Positions 6,489 through 14,741 of a stretch of DNA of 34,638 nucleotides are shown one piece after another. A program made the translations under genes and the position numbers. This stretch comes from CAZVVG01 sp964630615 (GTDB lineage: Bacteria > Patescibacteriota > Minisyncoccia > Moranbacterales > UBA2206): NCBI GenBank assembly GCA_964630615.1, contig CAZVVG010000004.1:1-34638 (forward strand). Reading direction: 5' to 3'. How positions within the stretch are numbered: position 1 is the stretch's first letter; the number at the start of each line of letters is the position of its first letter. Under the pieces are notes generated by a model, which had not been told where the DNA came from, ran no database searches, and saw only the letters and a program-made list of their open reading frames with translations.

Positions 6489-6628
6489 CTTTTTAAATCC
6501 TTAATAATTATGCCCTGAAAATCAGGACAACCGCTACTTTCCGCTTAGCTTCTTATTTTCCTTCTTTAACCACTTTGAAGCTAAAGAAGGAAGCAGGACG
6601 GAAGTTTCGAAAAGTATGAGTTTTATAC
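6489..6628 (-). promoter_or_regulatory. Structured rpsB leader
   Basis: The ~140-nt transcript leader holds two mutually exclusive hairpins that share bases 6582-6584. One is a perfect 11-bp stem (6558-6568 with 6582-6592); the other is an 8-bp stem (6545-6552 with 6577-6584). A 5-bp outer pairing (6539-6543/6599-6603) encloses them. A small hairpin (6514-6518/6522-6526) lies just before the ribosome-binding site. S2 is known to repress rpsB-tsf by binding its leader in several bacteria, so autoregulation is a reasonable inference. Confidence 0.55.
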
Positions 6629-6634
6629 TTAAAG

Positions 6635-6663
6635 AGTATAACAAGCGGGCTTCTTCTTGTCAA
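6635..6663 (-). promoter_or_regulatory. Sigma70-type promoter of the rpsB operon
   Basis: On the minus strand the -35 is TTGACA (6658-6663), the spacer is exactly 17 bases, and the -10 is TATACT (6635-6640). This is a near-perfect housekeeping promoter. Its -35 box overlaps that of the divergent rpmE promoter on the other strand. Confidence 0.85.
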
Positions 6664-6685
6664 TTTTAAGGCTCCATGTTACACT
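6657..6685 (+). promoter_or_regulatory. Sigma70-type promoter of rpmE
   Basis: The -35 is TTGTCA (6657-6662), with a 17-base spacer and -10 TACACT (6680-6685). Transcription would begin about 30 bases before the rpmE ATG. The -35 is the opposite face of the rpsB -35 (palindromic TTGTCAA core), so the two promoters cannot easily be occupied together. Confidence 0.65.
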
Positions 6686-6721
6686 TATTAAGTTTTAAAA
6701 TTCTTAAATCGTGCCAAAAAA

Positions 6722-6994
6722 ATGAAAAAGGGAATTCATCCAAAATATTACAACCAAGCTAAGATAATTTGCGCCTGCGGAAATATAATTGAAACCGGAT
6801 CGACCGTAAAAGAAATGAAGGTGGAAATTTGCTCTGCCTGCCATCCTTTTTACACGGGAAAGAAAAAAACTGTTGATATTACCGGCCGAGTGGATCGTTT
6901 TAAAAAATTAGCTCAAAAATCCGCTCAAAAGAAGTTGGAAAAAAAGAATAAAAAGAGCCAACACCCTAGCCAGCCAAAAACAGCCAAAAAATAA
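6722..6994 (+). CDS. rpmE: 50S ribosomal protein L31
   Basis: A 90-residue L31 of the zinc-binding (C+) type. [10 protein letters not shown] is the standard start; the ligands are in CACGN and [13 protein letters not shown], and GRVDRFKK closes the fold. Residues after about 70 form a lysine/glutamine-rich tail ([10 protein letters not shown]...) longer than usual, perhaps for rRNA contact. It is monocistronic, divergent from the rpsB operon, and separated from the convergent glycosylation operon by a weak hairpin. Confidence 0.96.
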   Translation: MKKGIHPKYYNQAKIICACGNIIETGSTVKEMKVEICSACHPFYTGKKKTVDITGRVDRFKKLAQKSAQKKLEKKNKKSQHPSQPKTAKK

Positions 6995-7033
6995 CTTCCC
7001 GAAAAAAATTTTTTTTCTTAAATTAAAGCGCCT

Positions 7034-7058
7034 TCTGGGAGGACAGCTTTTTTTAACG
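7034..7058. terminator. Weak terminator-like hairpin after rpmE
   Basis: AAAGC and GCTTT arms with an inner CCT/AGG pair and interior bulges are followed on the plus strand by a run of T. It lies between convergent rpmE and the TMTC-like gene. The stem is imperfect, so the call is tentative. Confidence 0.35.
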
Positions 7059-7079
7059 GAATTTTCCTATTAATTCTGC

Positions 7080-8777
7080 TCAAGGATTGATTTCAAGTGG
7101 TGATTGAATTAATTTTAAAAGTTCTTCTGGAAGTGGAGCTCCCCGCCTCAAGGCTTCCCGAGCAAATTTGGAGGCTTCCGCAAAATTTTTCTCTTCGTAG
7201 TAAGCGACAGCCAAACTGTGCCAAGCGTCAGCGTAGCCCGGATTAAGTTCCAGCGCTTTTTTCCAAAATTCTTCCGCTTCCGTGATTTTTCCCATTCGAT
7301 AAGATAAAAGTCCCAAATTGAAATAAACCGCGTCGTAGTAAGGATTGCTTTCTCGCTCTTTTTCAAGTTCCTGTTTGGCTTTTTCCAGCTCTCCCCGATT
7401 CAGATAAATAAGCCCTAAATTATTATGAGCCATGGGTTCCTCCGGATTAAGTTTCAGCGCTTCTAAATATTCTTTTTCGGCCTCCTCTAATTTTTTATCC
7501 AAGAAAAGCATGGCTCCCCAATTGCGATGTGCCAAAGGCGAATGCGGAGAATTCAAGCTAGCGTTTTCCCAAAAAGTGTTCCGATCGCGAAAGTTTTGAC
7601 TGTGAAAAATTGTTAAGCCCGCAAAAAAAAGAAGAAAAAGCAGACTACCATAACGCCAAATTTTTTTCTCTAAACTAAAACTTCTTAAAAAATCGGTTTC
7701 CGCAACCAGGATAAATAATCCCAAAAGGGATAAATAAACCCGATGTTCAATAAAATCGGCCACGATTTTAAAGTTCGGACGAATAAAAGACGGTAAGAGA
7801 AAAACCAAAAACCAGAATATTCCAAAAAACCAAAGGTTGAATTTTTTTTCCCGAGTCCAGAAAAGGAGAGTGACTATAGACACGAGCGCTAATATCCCCG
7901 TCCAAAAAGTTGTGTCTTGCAGGATCGGTAAAACGGAAAGATTGAAAGGAAAAAATATTTTTCCAAAAAACTGAATTACGGCGGGAGAATTTTTAATTGT
8001 GGAAAAGACCAAAGCCTGCCATGGTATTTCAATGGGATTTTGAAAAGCTAAGCTCCGGAAAAAAAACCAAAAACTAATCACTCCCCCCGAGCCAAGCCAG
8101 AGCCACTTTTGACTAAAAATAAATTTCCGGTCCCGGCCAACAAAAAACAAATAGACTCCTTCAACCAGGGGAAGCATTAAGGCGGTTTCTTTGGTAAAGG
8201 CTCCCAGTAGAAAAAAAATTAAATTTCCAGCTAAATATTTATTTTCCCGCCTTTCCAAAAATTTCAAAAAACAGAAAAAGCTTGTAAGCACAAAAATTGC
8301 CAAAAGGGAATCATTCCGACCAGGAATCCAAGCTACCGCTTGGGTCAAGACCGGATGCACAGCAAAGATCAAGGCAAAAAATAAAGCTAAGTCTTTTTGG
8401 TATTTCAGCTGAATCAATAAAGAAAAGATTAGACAGGAGGCAAAGATATGAAGCGCAACGTTGGTCAAGTGAAAAAAAAACGGCTGCACCCCGGCCAATT
8501 GAGCATCCAACATAAGAGAAACAGTCATTAGGGGACGATAATAAGCGTCCGCTAGAGAAATAAAAACATCTTCCCGGAAAGCTTGAAAAAAATTACCCAG
8601 ATTTTGAATAAAGGCGGCTCGGTCCAGAATCAAAGCGTTATCGTCCAGATATGAAAAATCAAAAAAAAGAACCTGAAAATAGACTAAAAAAATTATCGTT
8701 CCGATAAGTAGGTAGGGACGAGCGCCTTTGAGTATCAGTGCAAGCCCTAAATCCCCTTTTCTCTCATTTTGGTTCAT
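7080..8777 (-). CDS. TMTC-like GT-C membrane protein with C-terminal TPR repeats
   Basis: A 565-residue protein. The first ~400 residues are about ten membrane helices with an early luminal acidic motif (FSYLDDNAL, D45/D46), HPVLTQAVAWIPGRND, and FTKETALMLP. The last ~135 residues are about four TPR units (AHRNWGAMLFLD..., AHNNLGLIYLN..., VYFNLGLLSYRM..., AWHSLAVAYYEE...). This matches the layout of TMTC-type GT-C proteins, which transfer sugars from a polyprenyl-phosphate donor. Activity and acceptor here are inferred. It is the last gene of a four-gene operon; its ATG overlaps the preceding stop as ATGA. Confidence 0.82.
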   Translation of the reverse strand: MNQNERKGDLGLALILKGARPYLLIGTIIFLVYFQVLFFDFSYLDDNALILDRAAFIQNLGNFFQAFREDVFISLADAYYRPLMTVSLMLDAQLAGVQPFFFHLTNVALHIFASCLIFSLLIQLKYQKDLALFFALIFAVHPVLTQAVAWIPGRNDSLLAIFVLTSFFCFLKFLERRENKYLAGNLIFFLLGAFTKETALMLPLVEGVYLFFVGRDRKFIFSQKWLWLGSGGVISFWFFFRSLAFQNPIEIPWQALVFSTIKNSPAVIQFFGKIFFPFNLSVLPILQDTTFWTGILALVSIVTLLFWTREKKFNLWFFGIFWFLVFLLPSFIRPNFKIVADFIEHRVYLSLLGLFILVAETDFLRSFSLEKKIWRYGSLLFLLFFAGLTIFHSQNFRDRNTFWENASLNSPHSPLAHRNWGAMLFLDKKLEEAEKEYLEALKLNPEEPMAHNNLGLIYLNRGELEKAKQELEKERESNPYYDAVYFNLGLLSYRMGKITEAEEFWKKALELNPGYADAWHSLAVAYYEEKNFAEASKFAREALRRGAPLPEELLKLIQSPLEINP

Positions 8778-10387
8778 AAAAATTTTTCTGACTTTTGTTT
8801 ATATAATAACATGCTTTCAGATAATTCTTTATTTTCCAATTCTTGAGCACTTCGCCAAACCGCAGGTTTTTTTTCTTCCTTAACTAGGCCGCCTAAAAAT
8901 TCATATTCTTCCTGGATAAGTTTTTCTAGGAATTCAGAAAAAATTCGGGGAGTTTTGGAATTGGGTGTCCAGCTGTAATAATTATTAACAAAAACAATGA
9001 CTTGAGGTTTTTTAACTTTTATTTCTTTAATCGCCTGTTTTTGATATTTTTCTGCCAAAGGCGTGTCGAGTGTCAGAGGATAAACAATATCAAAGCGACT
9101 GGCGTTTTTTCTTTTGGCATAAAAAAGAATTTGGGGCTCCGAGCCCGCCACCAAAACAAAATCTTCCGGAAGCGTCAGTTGAGAAATTTTCTCGGCCAAA
9201 AATTGAGATTCTAAAAAGGGCCCACCTTGAGATAATTTTTCCTGATTAAACTCTTTGGGAGAAAGACTTATAATGGGTATTAGTGGAAAAATGATGATTA
9301 AAAAAATTACCGTGAAAAAAGCTATTCGCAGTCCTCGTAAATTAATTGCCGTTTTCTTCTGCTGGTTTTCCAGGAAAAAAACCTGAGAAATTTTTTTACT
9401 CAAAAGAGAAAATGAGTAACCCGCCATCATGGCTAGAAAGGGAGTCAACACCAGATAATAATGACCATACCAACTACCCCAAGAATAAAAAACCGCCAGC
9501 AGAAAAAAAACCAGATAAACCAGCCAATTTTTTGGAGGGAAAATAAAGAAAAAGATTCCAAGGATTCCTAAAGGCCACCAGGCTTGCCAAAAAAGTTTCA
9601 GGTTGCTTCCTAGAGCCGCTCCACTAAAAATTTCCGAACCCGAGTAAGCTAAATTAAAAACAACCGTTGCGTCCCAAAGATTTTTCCAGGAATCCGTAAG
9701 TAAAAAATAAGCCAGGATTAAGATGGCTGCGCTTAATCCTCCTGAAAGAGCCACGATTATTTTTCTGAGCCCGGTTTTTATCTCTTGGTTTTTCTTCCAG
9801 CTAGAAAGAATCCAGAACAAAAAAACAAAAACAAGAAGCGGGAGAATATTATACTTGTAAAAGAAAGTGATTCCAGAAAAAAATCCGGCCCAAAACCAAT
9901 GCCAAAGAGAGGCTTTTTCTCTTTTAAGAAAATACAAATCCAAAACTCCCAAAAGCGGAGAAAGAAGAAAAATTTCCGTATTGGCCCCAAATTGGTCAAA
10001 TTTAGGCAGAACCGCCAAGAGAGGAAAAATACCCGCCGCGAAAAAAGCCGCGGCTTGTCCAAATTCCCGCTTCGTAATCCGAAAAATTAAAAAAGCGGAT
10101 AAAAAAACAAAAAGCCCCGCTAAAAATCTCGGTGGCCAGGTAGCTTCTGAATTTATAAGTTGCGCGAGACCATAGGTGTAAATAATCATCGGCGGCTTCT
10201 GCAAAAAAGAATTTTCATAGGGGGCTACTCCCTCGCGCATGAGCCAGGCAGAATAGGCATATTCTCCTTCATCGCGAAAAAAAGGAGCCTGAAAGCTATT
10301 GCCATGCAGCCACAGCAAAAAAAACGCAAGGGCCAGGAAGAAGCTTATTTCTGTTTTGCGTTTCTTTAGTTTTTCAAAAAAAGTCAT
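8774..10387 (-). CDS. GT-C family membrane glycosyltransferase (ArnT/PMT type)
   Basis: A 537-residue polytopic protein. After the first helix comes the signature RDEGEYAYSAWLMR, whose D-E pair is the expected catalytic acid region of GT39/GT83-type transferases, then LQKPPMIIY. It has about ten further hydrophobic helices and a C-terminal periplasmic domain (about residue 390 onward). It probably moves a sugar from a lipid-phosphate donor to a lipid or protein outside the membrane. An upstream in-frame ATG at 10408 exists, but the ATG at 10387 gives an ATGA overlap with the radical SAM stop, the same coupling as the next gene, and is preferred. Confidence 0.85.
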   Translation of the reverse strand: MTFFEKLKKRKTEISFFLALAFFLLWLHGNSFQAPFFRDEGEYAYSAWLMREGVAPYENSFLQKPPMIIYTYGLAQLINSEATWPPRFLAGLFVFLSAFLIFRITKREFGQAAAFFAAGIFPLLAVLPKFDQFGANTEIFLLSPLLGVLDLYFLKREKASLWHWFWAGFFSGITFFYKYNILPLLVFVFLFWILSSWKKNQEIKTGLRKIIVALSGGLSAAILILAYFLLTDSWKNLWDATVVFNLAYSGSEIFSGAALGSNLKLFWQAWWPLGILGIFFFIFPPKNWLVYLVFFLLAVFYSWGSWYGHYYLVLTPFLAMMAGYSFSLLSKKISQVFFLENQQKKTAINLRGLRIAFFTVIFLIIIFPLIPIISLSPKEFNQEKLSQGGPFLESQFLAEKISQLTLPEDFVLVAGSEPQILFYAKRKNASRFDIVYPLTLDTPLAEKYQKQAIKEIKVKKPQVIVFVNNYYSWTPNSKTPRIFSEFLEKLIQEEYEFLGGLVKEEKKPAVWRSAQELENKELSESMLLYKQKSEKFL

Positions 10388-11811
10388 TTTCTTTTCGGTT
10401 TTATCCAATCTAAAAAATTAAAGACCGAAAGAAGATTTTTCCAGGATTTAACTTCCTGAAAAACTTGAAGCACCATCCGGGGACGGAAATAAAAACGACG
10501 ATAAGCTCGGTCGCGAATTTTCCTAATCTCTTTCGCGCTCAGTTTTTCATTTCTCATTACGGATTTGGTCAAATCAAACTGCGAATAATCCTGAGTTTCA
10601 ATCCAGTTTTTTTCTTTTCCTATTTTTCCCAATTCTGTTTTCGGATAAGGAACGGCGCAATAAAATTGAGCGAAATCTATCTGGCTCCGAAGCGCGAAAT
10701 TTATGGTTTTTTCAGCCGTTTCTTGAGTTTCTCCCGGAAGACCAAAAATAAAATGGCCCATGGATTTGATACCGGATTTTTTGACCAGGGCTATGGCTTT
10801 TTCTATTTTTTCTCGGTTAGTTCCTTTTTTCATATTATCCAAAATTTTCTGATCATAAGATTCGAGGCCCAGCCCCAAGAGAACGCATCCTGCTTGTTTC
10901 ATTTTAGTTAAAAGTTTTTCATTTAAGGTGTCCACGCGTGAGGTAGTGGACCAGGTAATTTTAAGTTTCCTTTTAATAATTTCATCACACAGCGCCTCCC
11001 CATAATCAGGCTCTAGGGTAAAGGATTCGCCCCAAAAAAGAAAATTATCAATATGAAATTTTTCCAAACATTCCTCAATTTCTCCCAACACGTTTTCAAC
11101 ACTTCTTTTGCGGAATTTTTTTCCATAATAAAGACTAGCGGTACAGTAAATACAGCTATGAGGACATCCTCGTCCAATATTGAGTAGAGTGAATTTCTGG
11201 CCATTGGTCGGTAAGCGATAAGCTTCATTTTTTAAAAGATCTCGAGTTGGATAAGGAAGAAGGTTTAGGTCGTTTTCCGAAAAATCCTGATTTTTGTTAA
11301 CCTGAAGATTTCCTCCCTGGCGAAAGACTAGGCCTTTTATTTTTTCAAGAGGAAGATTTTTCTCAAGACTTTTAGCCAAATTTTCTAAAACCCATTCCGG
11401 CTCCCCCATTACCCCAAAATCAACGGCCCTAAATTCTTTAAGAAATTCTTTCTCAAATAAGGTTGGGTAAACTCCGATTCCTGCAATCTTGGTTTCAGGA
11501 AATTTTTCCTTAATCCTTCTGGCTATTTGCATGTCTCCCTTAATGGAAGGAAAGCCAGTATTAAAAACAATAATTTCGGGAGAGAATTCAGATAATTTTT
11601 CTAATAATGCATCAATTTTTATTTTTTCGGCCACGCAGTCTAACAATTTTATTTCAAATCCCACCTTTCTTAAAACCGCTCCAATATAAGCCAAGGAAAG
11701 CGGCATCCATAGCGCAGCCCAGGAAGATTTGGTTTGCATGCAGCGCCCTTCCCGAATATATTCTTTTTTGTCAACCACCGGCGGATTAAGAATAAAAATT
11801 TTTAGCCCCAT
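10384..11811 (-). CDS. B12-binding-domain radical SAM protein
   Basis: A 475-residue protein. The N-terminal ~150 residues look like the cobalamin-binding Rossmann domain of class B radical SAM enzymes (NPPVV..., PLSLAYIGAVLRKVGFEIKL, TGFPSI, GEPEW), though the cobalamin-ligating DxHxxG histidine motif is not evident. The radical SAM barrel carries RGCPHSCIYC with cluster cysteines C216, C220, C223, followed by GLGLES and HFIFGLPGET. Relatives methylate or rearrange lipids, cofactors or natural products. Sitting between a GT2 and a GT-C transferase, it may modify the lipid carrier or glycan, but the substrate cannot be read. Its start overlaps the GT2 stop by 10 bases. Confidence 0.9.
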   Translation of the reverse strand: MGLKIFILNPPVVDKKEYIREGRCMQTKSSWAALWMPLSLAYIGAVLRKVGFEIKLLDCVAEKIKIDALLEKLSEFSPEIIVFNTGFPSIKGDMQIARRIKEKFPETKIAGIGVYPTLFEKEFLKEFRAVDFGVMGEPEWVLENLAKSLEKNLPLEKIKGLVFRQGGNLQVNKNQDFSENDLNLLPYPTRDLLKNEAYRLPTNGQKFTLLNIGRGCPHSCIYCTASLYYGKKFRKRSVENVLGEIEECLEKFHIDNFLFWGESFTLEPDYGEALCDEIIKRKLKITWSTTSRVDTLNEKLLTKMKQAGCVLLGLGLESYDQKILDNMKKGTNREKIEKAIALVKKSGIKSMGHFIFGLPGETQETAEKTINFALRSQIDFAQFYCAVPYPKTELGKIGKEKNWIETQDYSQFDLTKSVMRNEKLSAKEIRKIRDRAYRRFYFRPRMVLQVFQEVKSWKNLLSVFNFLDWIKPKRK

Positions 11812-12476
11812 ATTTTTTTCTTTAGGAGGCTGAGAAAATTATCCCAACCATCCCGAAACATTCTTAATTTTATCTTTCCGACTCTCTTTTTATAACTTGA
11901 GTCAACTTCCTTAGCTCGAAATTTATTATAAGCTTCGATTTTTATTTCCTGACTAAGCGACATGCCTTGACCCCAAAGATTCATTTTCTCAAGAATATCT
12001 TTTTTAATTATCCACATCCCACTCTGGGAATCCTTGAGCTGAAGACGAAAAATAAGATTCGTCAGGAAGGTAAGGGCTTTATTGCCAAGTTTATTCAGAA
12101 AATTCATGGAATTTTCTTCCATAAAGGCAAAGCGATTCGTGCTGATAAAATCCAGATTTTCTTTTTGAAGAATATCCAAGAGCCGGGGAATTTCTTCCAT
12201 TGGATAGCTACAGTCCGAATCGGCTGTAACAATCACCTCTCCCTGAGCTTTCCGAAAACCTAAAAGATATTGCCGACCGTAGCCCCGCGGAGAAATAATA
12301 ACTCTGGCTTTGTTTTTTTTAGCTTGGCTAACGGTTTTATCCGAACTTCCTCCATCCACTACCAAAATTTCTGTTTCCCAGCCAGCCGCTTTCAGCGCCT
12401 CCTGATTAATCCGATTGATTGTCCGAGCGATAGACTCCTCTTCATTTAGGGTTGGCATCAAAATAGTCAGTTTCAT
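11802..12476 (-). CDS. GT2 glycosyltransferase, polyprenyl-phosphate sugar synthase-like
   Basis: A 224-residue GT-A fold enzyme. The N-terminus LTILMPTLNEEESI, then VVDGGSSDKT, the metal-binding DSDCSYP, and QSGMWIIKK are typical of the dolichol-phosphate mannose synthase subgroup. No membrane helix is present, so it is probably a peripheral protein using a nucleotide sugar and polyprenyl phosphate. It leads the operon that ends in two GT-C proteins, which use exactly such lipid-phosphate sugars, so donor supply is the likely job. A minus-strand TATGAT -10 (12503-12508) lies upstream, but the -35 is poor. Confidence 0.88.
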   Translation of the reverse strand: MKLTILMPTLNEEESIARTINRINQEALKAAGWETEILVVDGGSSDKTVSQAKKNKARVIISPRGYGRQYLLGFRKAQGEVIVTADSDCSYPMEEIPRLLDILQKENLDFISTNRFAFMEENSMNFLNKLGNKALTFLTNLIFRLQLKDSQSGMWIIKKDILEKMNLWGQGMSLSQEIKIEAYNKFRAKEVDSSYKKRVGKIKLRMFRDGWDNFLSLLKKKIWG

Positions 12477-12665
12477 AAAAAGGATAAAAATCTTATTTTT
12501 TAATCATAACATAAAAACTGGAAAACTACCTTGGCTTGCAATTTAATCAGAAAAAGAGGATTATTTCTTGGCAATAGTTTCCTATTTTTTTATTTTACCT
12601 GGAGTAATTTTTCTGTTAAATTACCTGGAACTCAAAACTATTTCTTTTTTTTCTAAAGAGTCTGA
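12477..12665. other. Intergenic region between divergent operons
   Basis: AT-rich. It contains a weak minus-strand -10 (TATGAT, 12503-12508) and a 9-base direct repeat TTACCTGGA at 12595-12603 and 12621-12629. The repeat spacing of 26 bases could be an operator but is unsupported otherwise. No gene is seen. Confidence 0.35.
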
Positions 12666-12694
12666 TTGATTATTGCTTTTGTTTAAGCTATAAT
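12666..12694 (+). promoter_or_regulatory. Sigma70-type promoter of prfA-prmC
   Basis: TTGATT (12666-12671), a 17-base spacer, and a perfect TATAAT (12689-12694). A small AAGCC/GGCTT hairpin follows in the leader (12703-12717). The ATG of prfA is at 12744. Confidence 0.75.
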
Positions 12695-12743
12695 TCAAAC
12701 AATAAGCCGCTGAGGCTTAGGGTAAATTCACGAATAAATCTTT

Positions 12744-13808
12744 ATGCAAGCTCAAATTGAAGCCATTAAAAAAGAATATCAAGAAATTGTTAACCAGTTA
12801 AATTCGCCCGGGGCTTCTTTGGAGAGAAAAAAAATTGCCGCTTTCAGCAAAAGGCAGGCGGAACTTTTAGAAATAATTGAAACAATTTCCCAGCTGGAAA
12901 AGATTCAAAAAGAGATGCGGGAAAACGCAGCCATTATCAATTCCGGAGAAGACGCAGAAATGCAGCAAATGGCCATGGAAGAGAATTCTAAGCTCATCGG
13001 TCAGCGAGAGAAGCTGGAAAAAAAATTAAAAATTCTGCTCATTCCCCCAGATCCCAATGACATCAAGAATGTCATTGTGGAAATTAGAGCAGGAGCCGGT
13101 GGAGATGAATCCGCTCTTTTTTCTGCTGAGCTCTTTCGAGCTTATGCCAAGTTCGCTGAAAAAAAAGGATGGAAAATCGCCCTACTCAACTCACACACTA
13201 TCGGAATCGGAGGTTTTAAGGAAGTTATCTTTGAAATAAGCGGATTGGGAGTCTACGGCCAAATGAAATATGAATCTGGAGTTCACCGAGTGCAAAGAAT
13301 TCCCGAAACGGAAAAAAATGGACGTGTTCATACCTCTACTGCAACCGTGGCGGTCTTGCCGGAAGCGGAAGAGGTTGATCTTAAGCTTGAAGACAAAGAC
13401 CTGCGGATTGACACCTTTTGTTCCTCCGGCCCTGGTGGCCAATCTGTCAATACGACCAAAAGTGCCGTGCGCGTTACTCATCTTCCGACTGGCTTGATTG
13501 TTTCTTGCCAGGATGAAAAATCCCAATTAAAAAATAAGGAGAAAGCGCTAAAGGTGCTGCGCTCTCGCCTTCTACAACTAGAAGAGGAAAAGAGAGACAA
13601 GGCCGTTGGCGAAACCAGACGCAGCCAAATCGGAACGGGAGATCGCAGTGAAAAAATTAGAACCTATAATTTTCCCCAAGATCGAGTTACAGACCACCGG
13701 ATTAAAAAATCTTGGAGCAATATCAAGAACATTCTGGAAGGAAATTTAGAATCCCTAATTCACGCTCTTGCAGAAGAAGATCAACGACTTAAATTGAATC
13801 GTTCTTAA
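12744..13808 (+). CDS. prfA: Peptide chain release factor 1
   Basis: A 354-residue class I release factor. The catalytic GGQ is at 231-233 in [17 protein letters not shown]. The stop-codon recognition tripeptide is PET at 187-189 (RF1 type PxT, not the SPF of RF2), so it should read UAA and UAG. The [24 protein letters not shown] and VTDHRI segments are all intact. TGA stops are used by other genes here, so RF2 must be encoded elsewhere. It is followed 33 bases later by prmC, the methyltransferase for its GGQ glutamine. Confidence 0.97.
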   Translation: MQAQIEAIKKEYQEIVNQLNSPGASLERKKIAAFSKRQAELLEIIETISQLEKIQKEMRENAAIINSGEDAEMQQMAMEENSKLIGQREKLEKKLKILLIPPDPNDIKNVIVEIRAGAGGDESALFSAELFRAYAKFAEKKGWKIALLNSHTIGIGGFKEVIFEISGLGVYGQMKYESGVHRVQRIPETEKNGRVHTSTATVAVLPEAEEVDLKLEDKDLRIDTFCSSGPGGQSVNTTKSAVRVTHLPTGLIVSCQDEKSQLKNKEKALKVLRSRLLQLEEEKRDKAVGETRRSQIGTGDRSEKIRTYNFPQDRVTDHRIKKSWSNIKNILEGNLESLIHALAEEDQRLKLNRS

Positions 13809-13841
13809 CCTTAAATAAAACAAGAAAATTAATTTTTTTGA

Positions 13842-14741
13842 GTGAATATTCAGTCTTTTCTAAAAAAATACGCTTCACAAATAGAGCATCTTGACCTTGA
13901 GATCCTCCTTTCCGCGACTGTAAAAAAATCGCGGGAATTTATTTTGACTCACCCGGATCGTATTCTTTCTCAAAAAAAGATCCGGGTTTTAAAATCAAAA
14001 ATCAGAAGACGCCAACAAGGAAAACCCTTAGCCTACCTTTTAGGAGAAAAAGAATTTTACGGCCTGAAATTTAAGGTTAACCGCAAAACTCTCGTGCCCC
14101 GCCCAGAAACAGAAAAATTAGTTGAAGAGGCGTTAAAAAGCATCCATCAAAAGGGCCAGGAAATAAAAAAGATTCTAATAATAGATATCGGAACCGGAAG
14201 CGGGAATATCATAATTTCTCTGGTTAAATCCCTTGGCAATTTGAAAAAACAATCTTGGAAATTTAAGTTTTTCGGATCTGATTTATCGGCCGGAGCTTTG
14301 CGTTTAGCTAAAGAAAACGCTAGAAAAAACAAAGTCGGAAAAAAAATTAAATTTTTCCAGGGTAATCTTTTGGATCCCCTCTTTAAAAAAAGCTTTGGCT
14401 TAAACACCCTGCCTTCGTCCTCTTGGCTAGTTCTCACGGCCAATCTTCCATACCTTTCCAAAAAAATTTATCAATCCTCTTCTCCAGAAGTAAGAATTTT
14501 TGAGCCGAGAGAAGCCCTTCTTAGCTCCAAGCGCGGCTTGAGTCATTATCTAAAACTTCTCGAGCAAATCAAGAAAATTAAGAAAAAAAATTCTTTGTTG
14601 AAAATATTGGTTTTTTTAGAATTCAGTCCAGAACAAAAAAATCCGTTAGAAAAAATTTTTCAAGAAAATTTTTCGGACGGCCACTTAGTTTTCTTTAAGG
14701 ATTTAGCCGGAAAAAATAGAGTGGTGAGGGCCGAACTTTAA
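13842..14741 (+). CDS. prmC: Release factor glutamine methyltransferase
   Basis: N5-glutamine methyltransferase acting on the GGQ of RF1/RF2. The N-terminal helical domain ends in KPLAYLLGEKEFYGLKF and PRPET (86-90). The SAM site is IDIGTGSGN (117-122 core). The catalytic motif, normally NPPY, is NLPY (201-204), retaining the asparagine and tyrosine. Several segments between motifs are lysine-rich. It starts at GTG without a clear ribosome-binding site; the length (299 aa) is slightly above the E. coli enzyme. Its TAA stop abuts the stop of the convergent metalloprotease with no base between. Confidence 0.93.
   Translation: MNIQSFLKKYASQIEHLDLEILLSATVKKSREFILTHPDRILSQKKIRVLKSKIRRRQQGKPLAYLLGEKEFYGLKFKVNRKTLVPRPETEKLVEEALKSIHQKGQEIKKILIIDIGTGSGNIIISLVKSLGNLKKQSWKFKFFGSDLSAGALRLAKENARKNKVGKKIKFFQGNLLDPLFKKSFGLNTLPSSSWLVLTANLPYLSKKIYQSSSPEVRIFEPREALLSSKRGLSHYLKLLEQIKKIKKKNSLLKILVFLEFSPEQKNPLEKIFQENFSDGHLVFFKDLAGKNRVVRAEL

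Noticed and set aside
6582..6600. Resemblance of GAAGGAAGCAG to the SRP RNA apical motif
   Set aside because: The surrounding bases do not form the SRP helix 8 loop; the motif is one arm of the rpsB leader hairpin.
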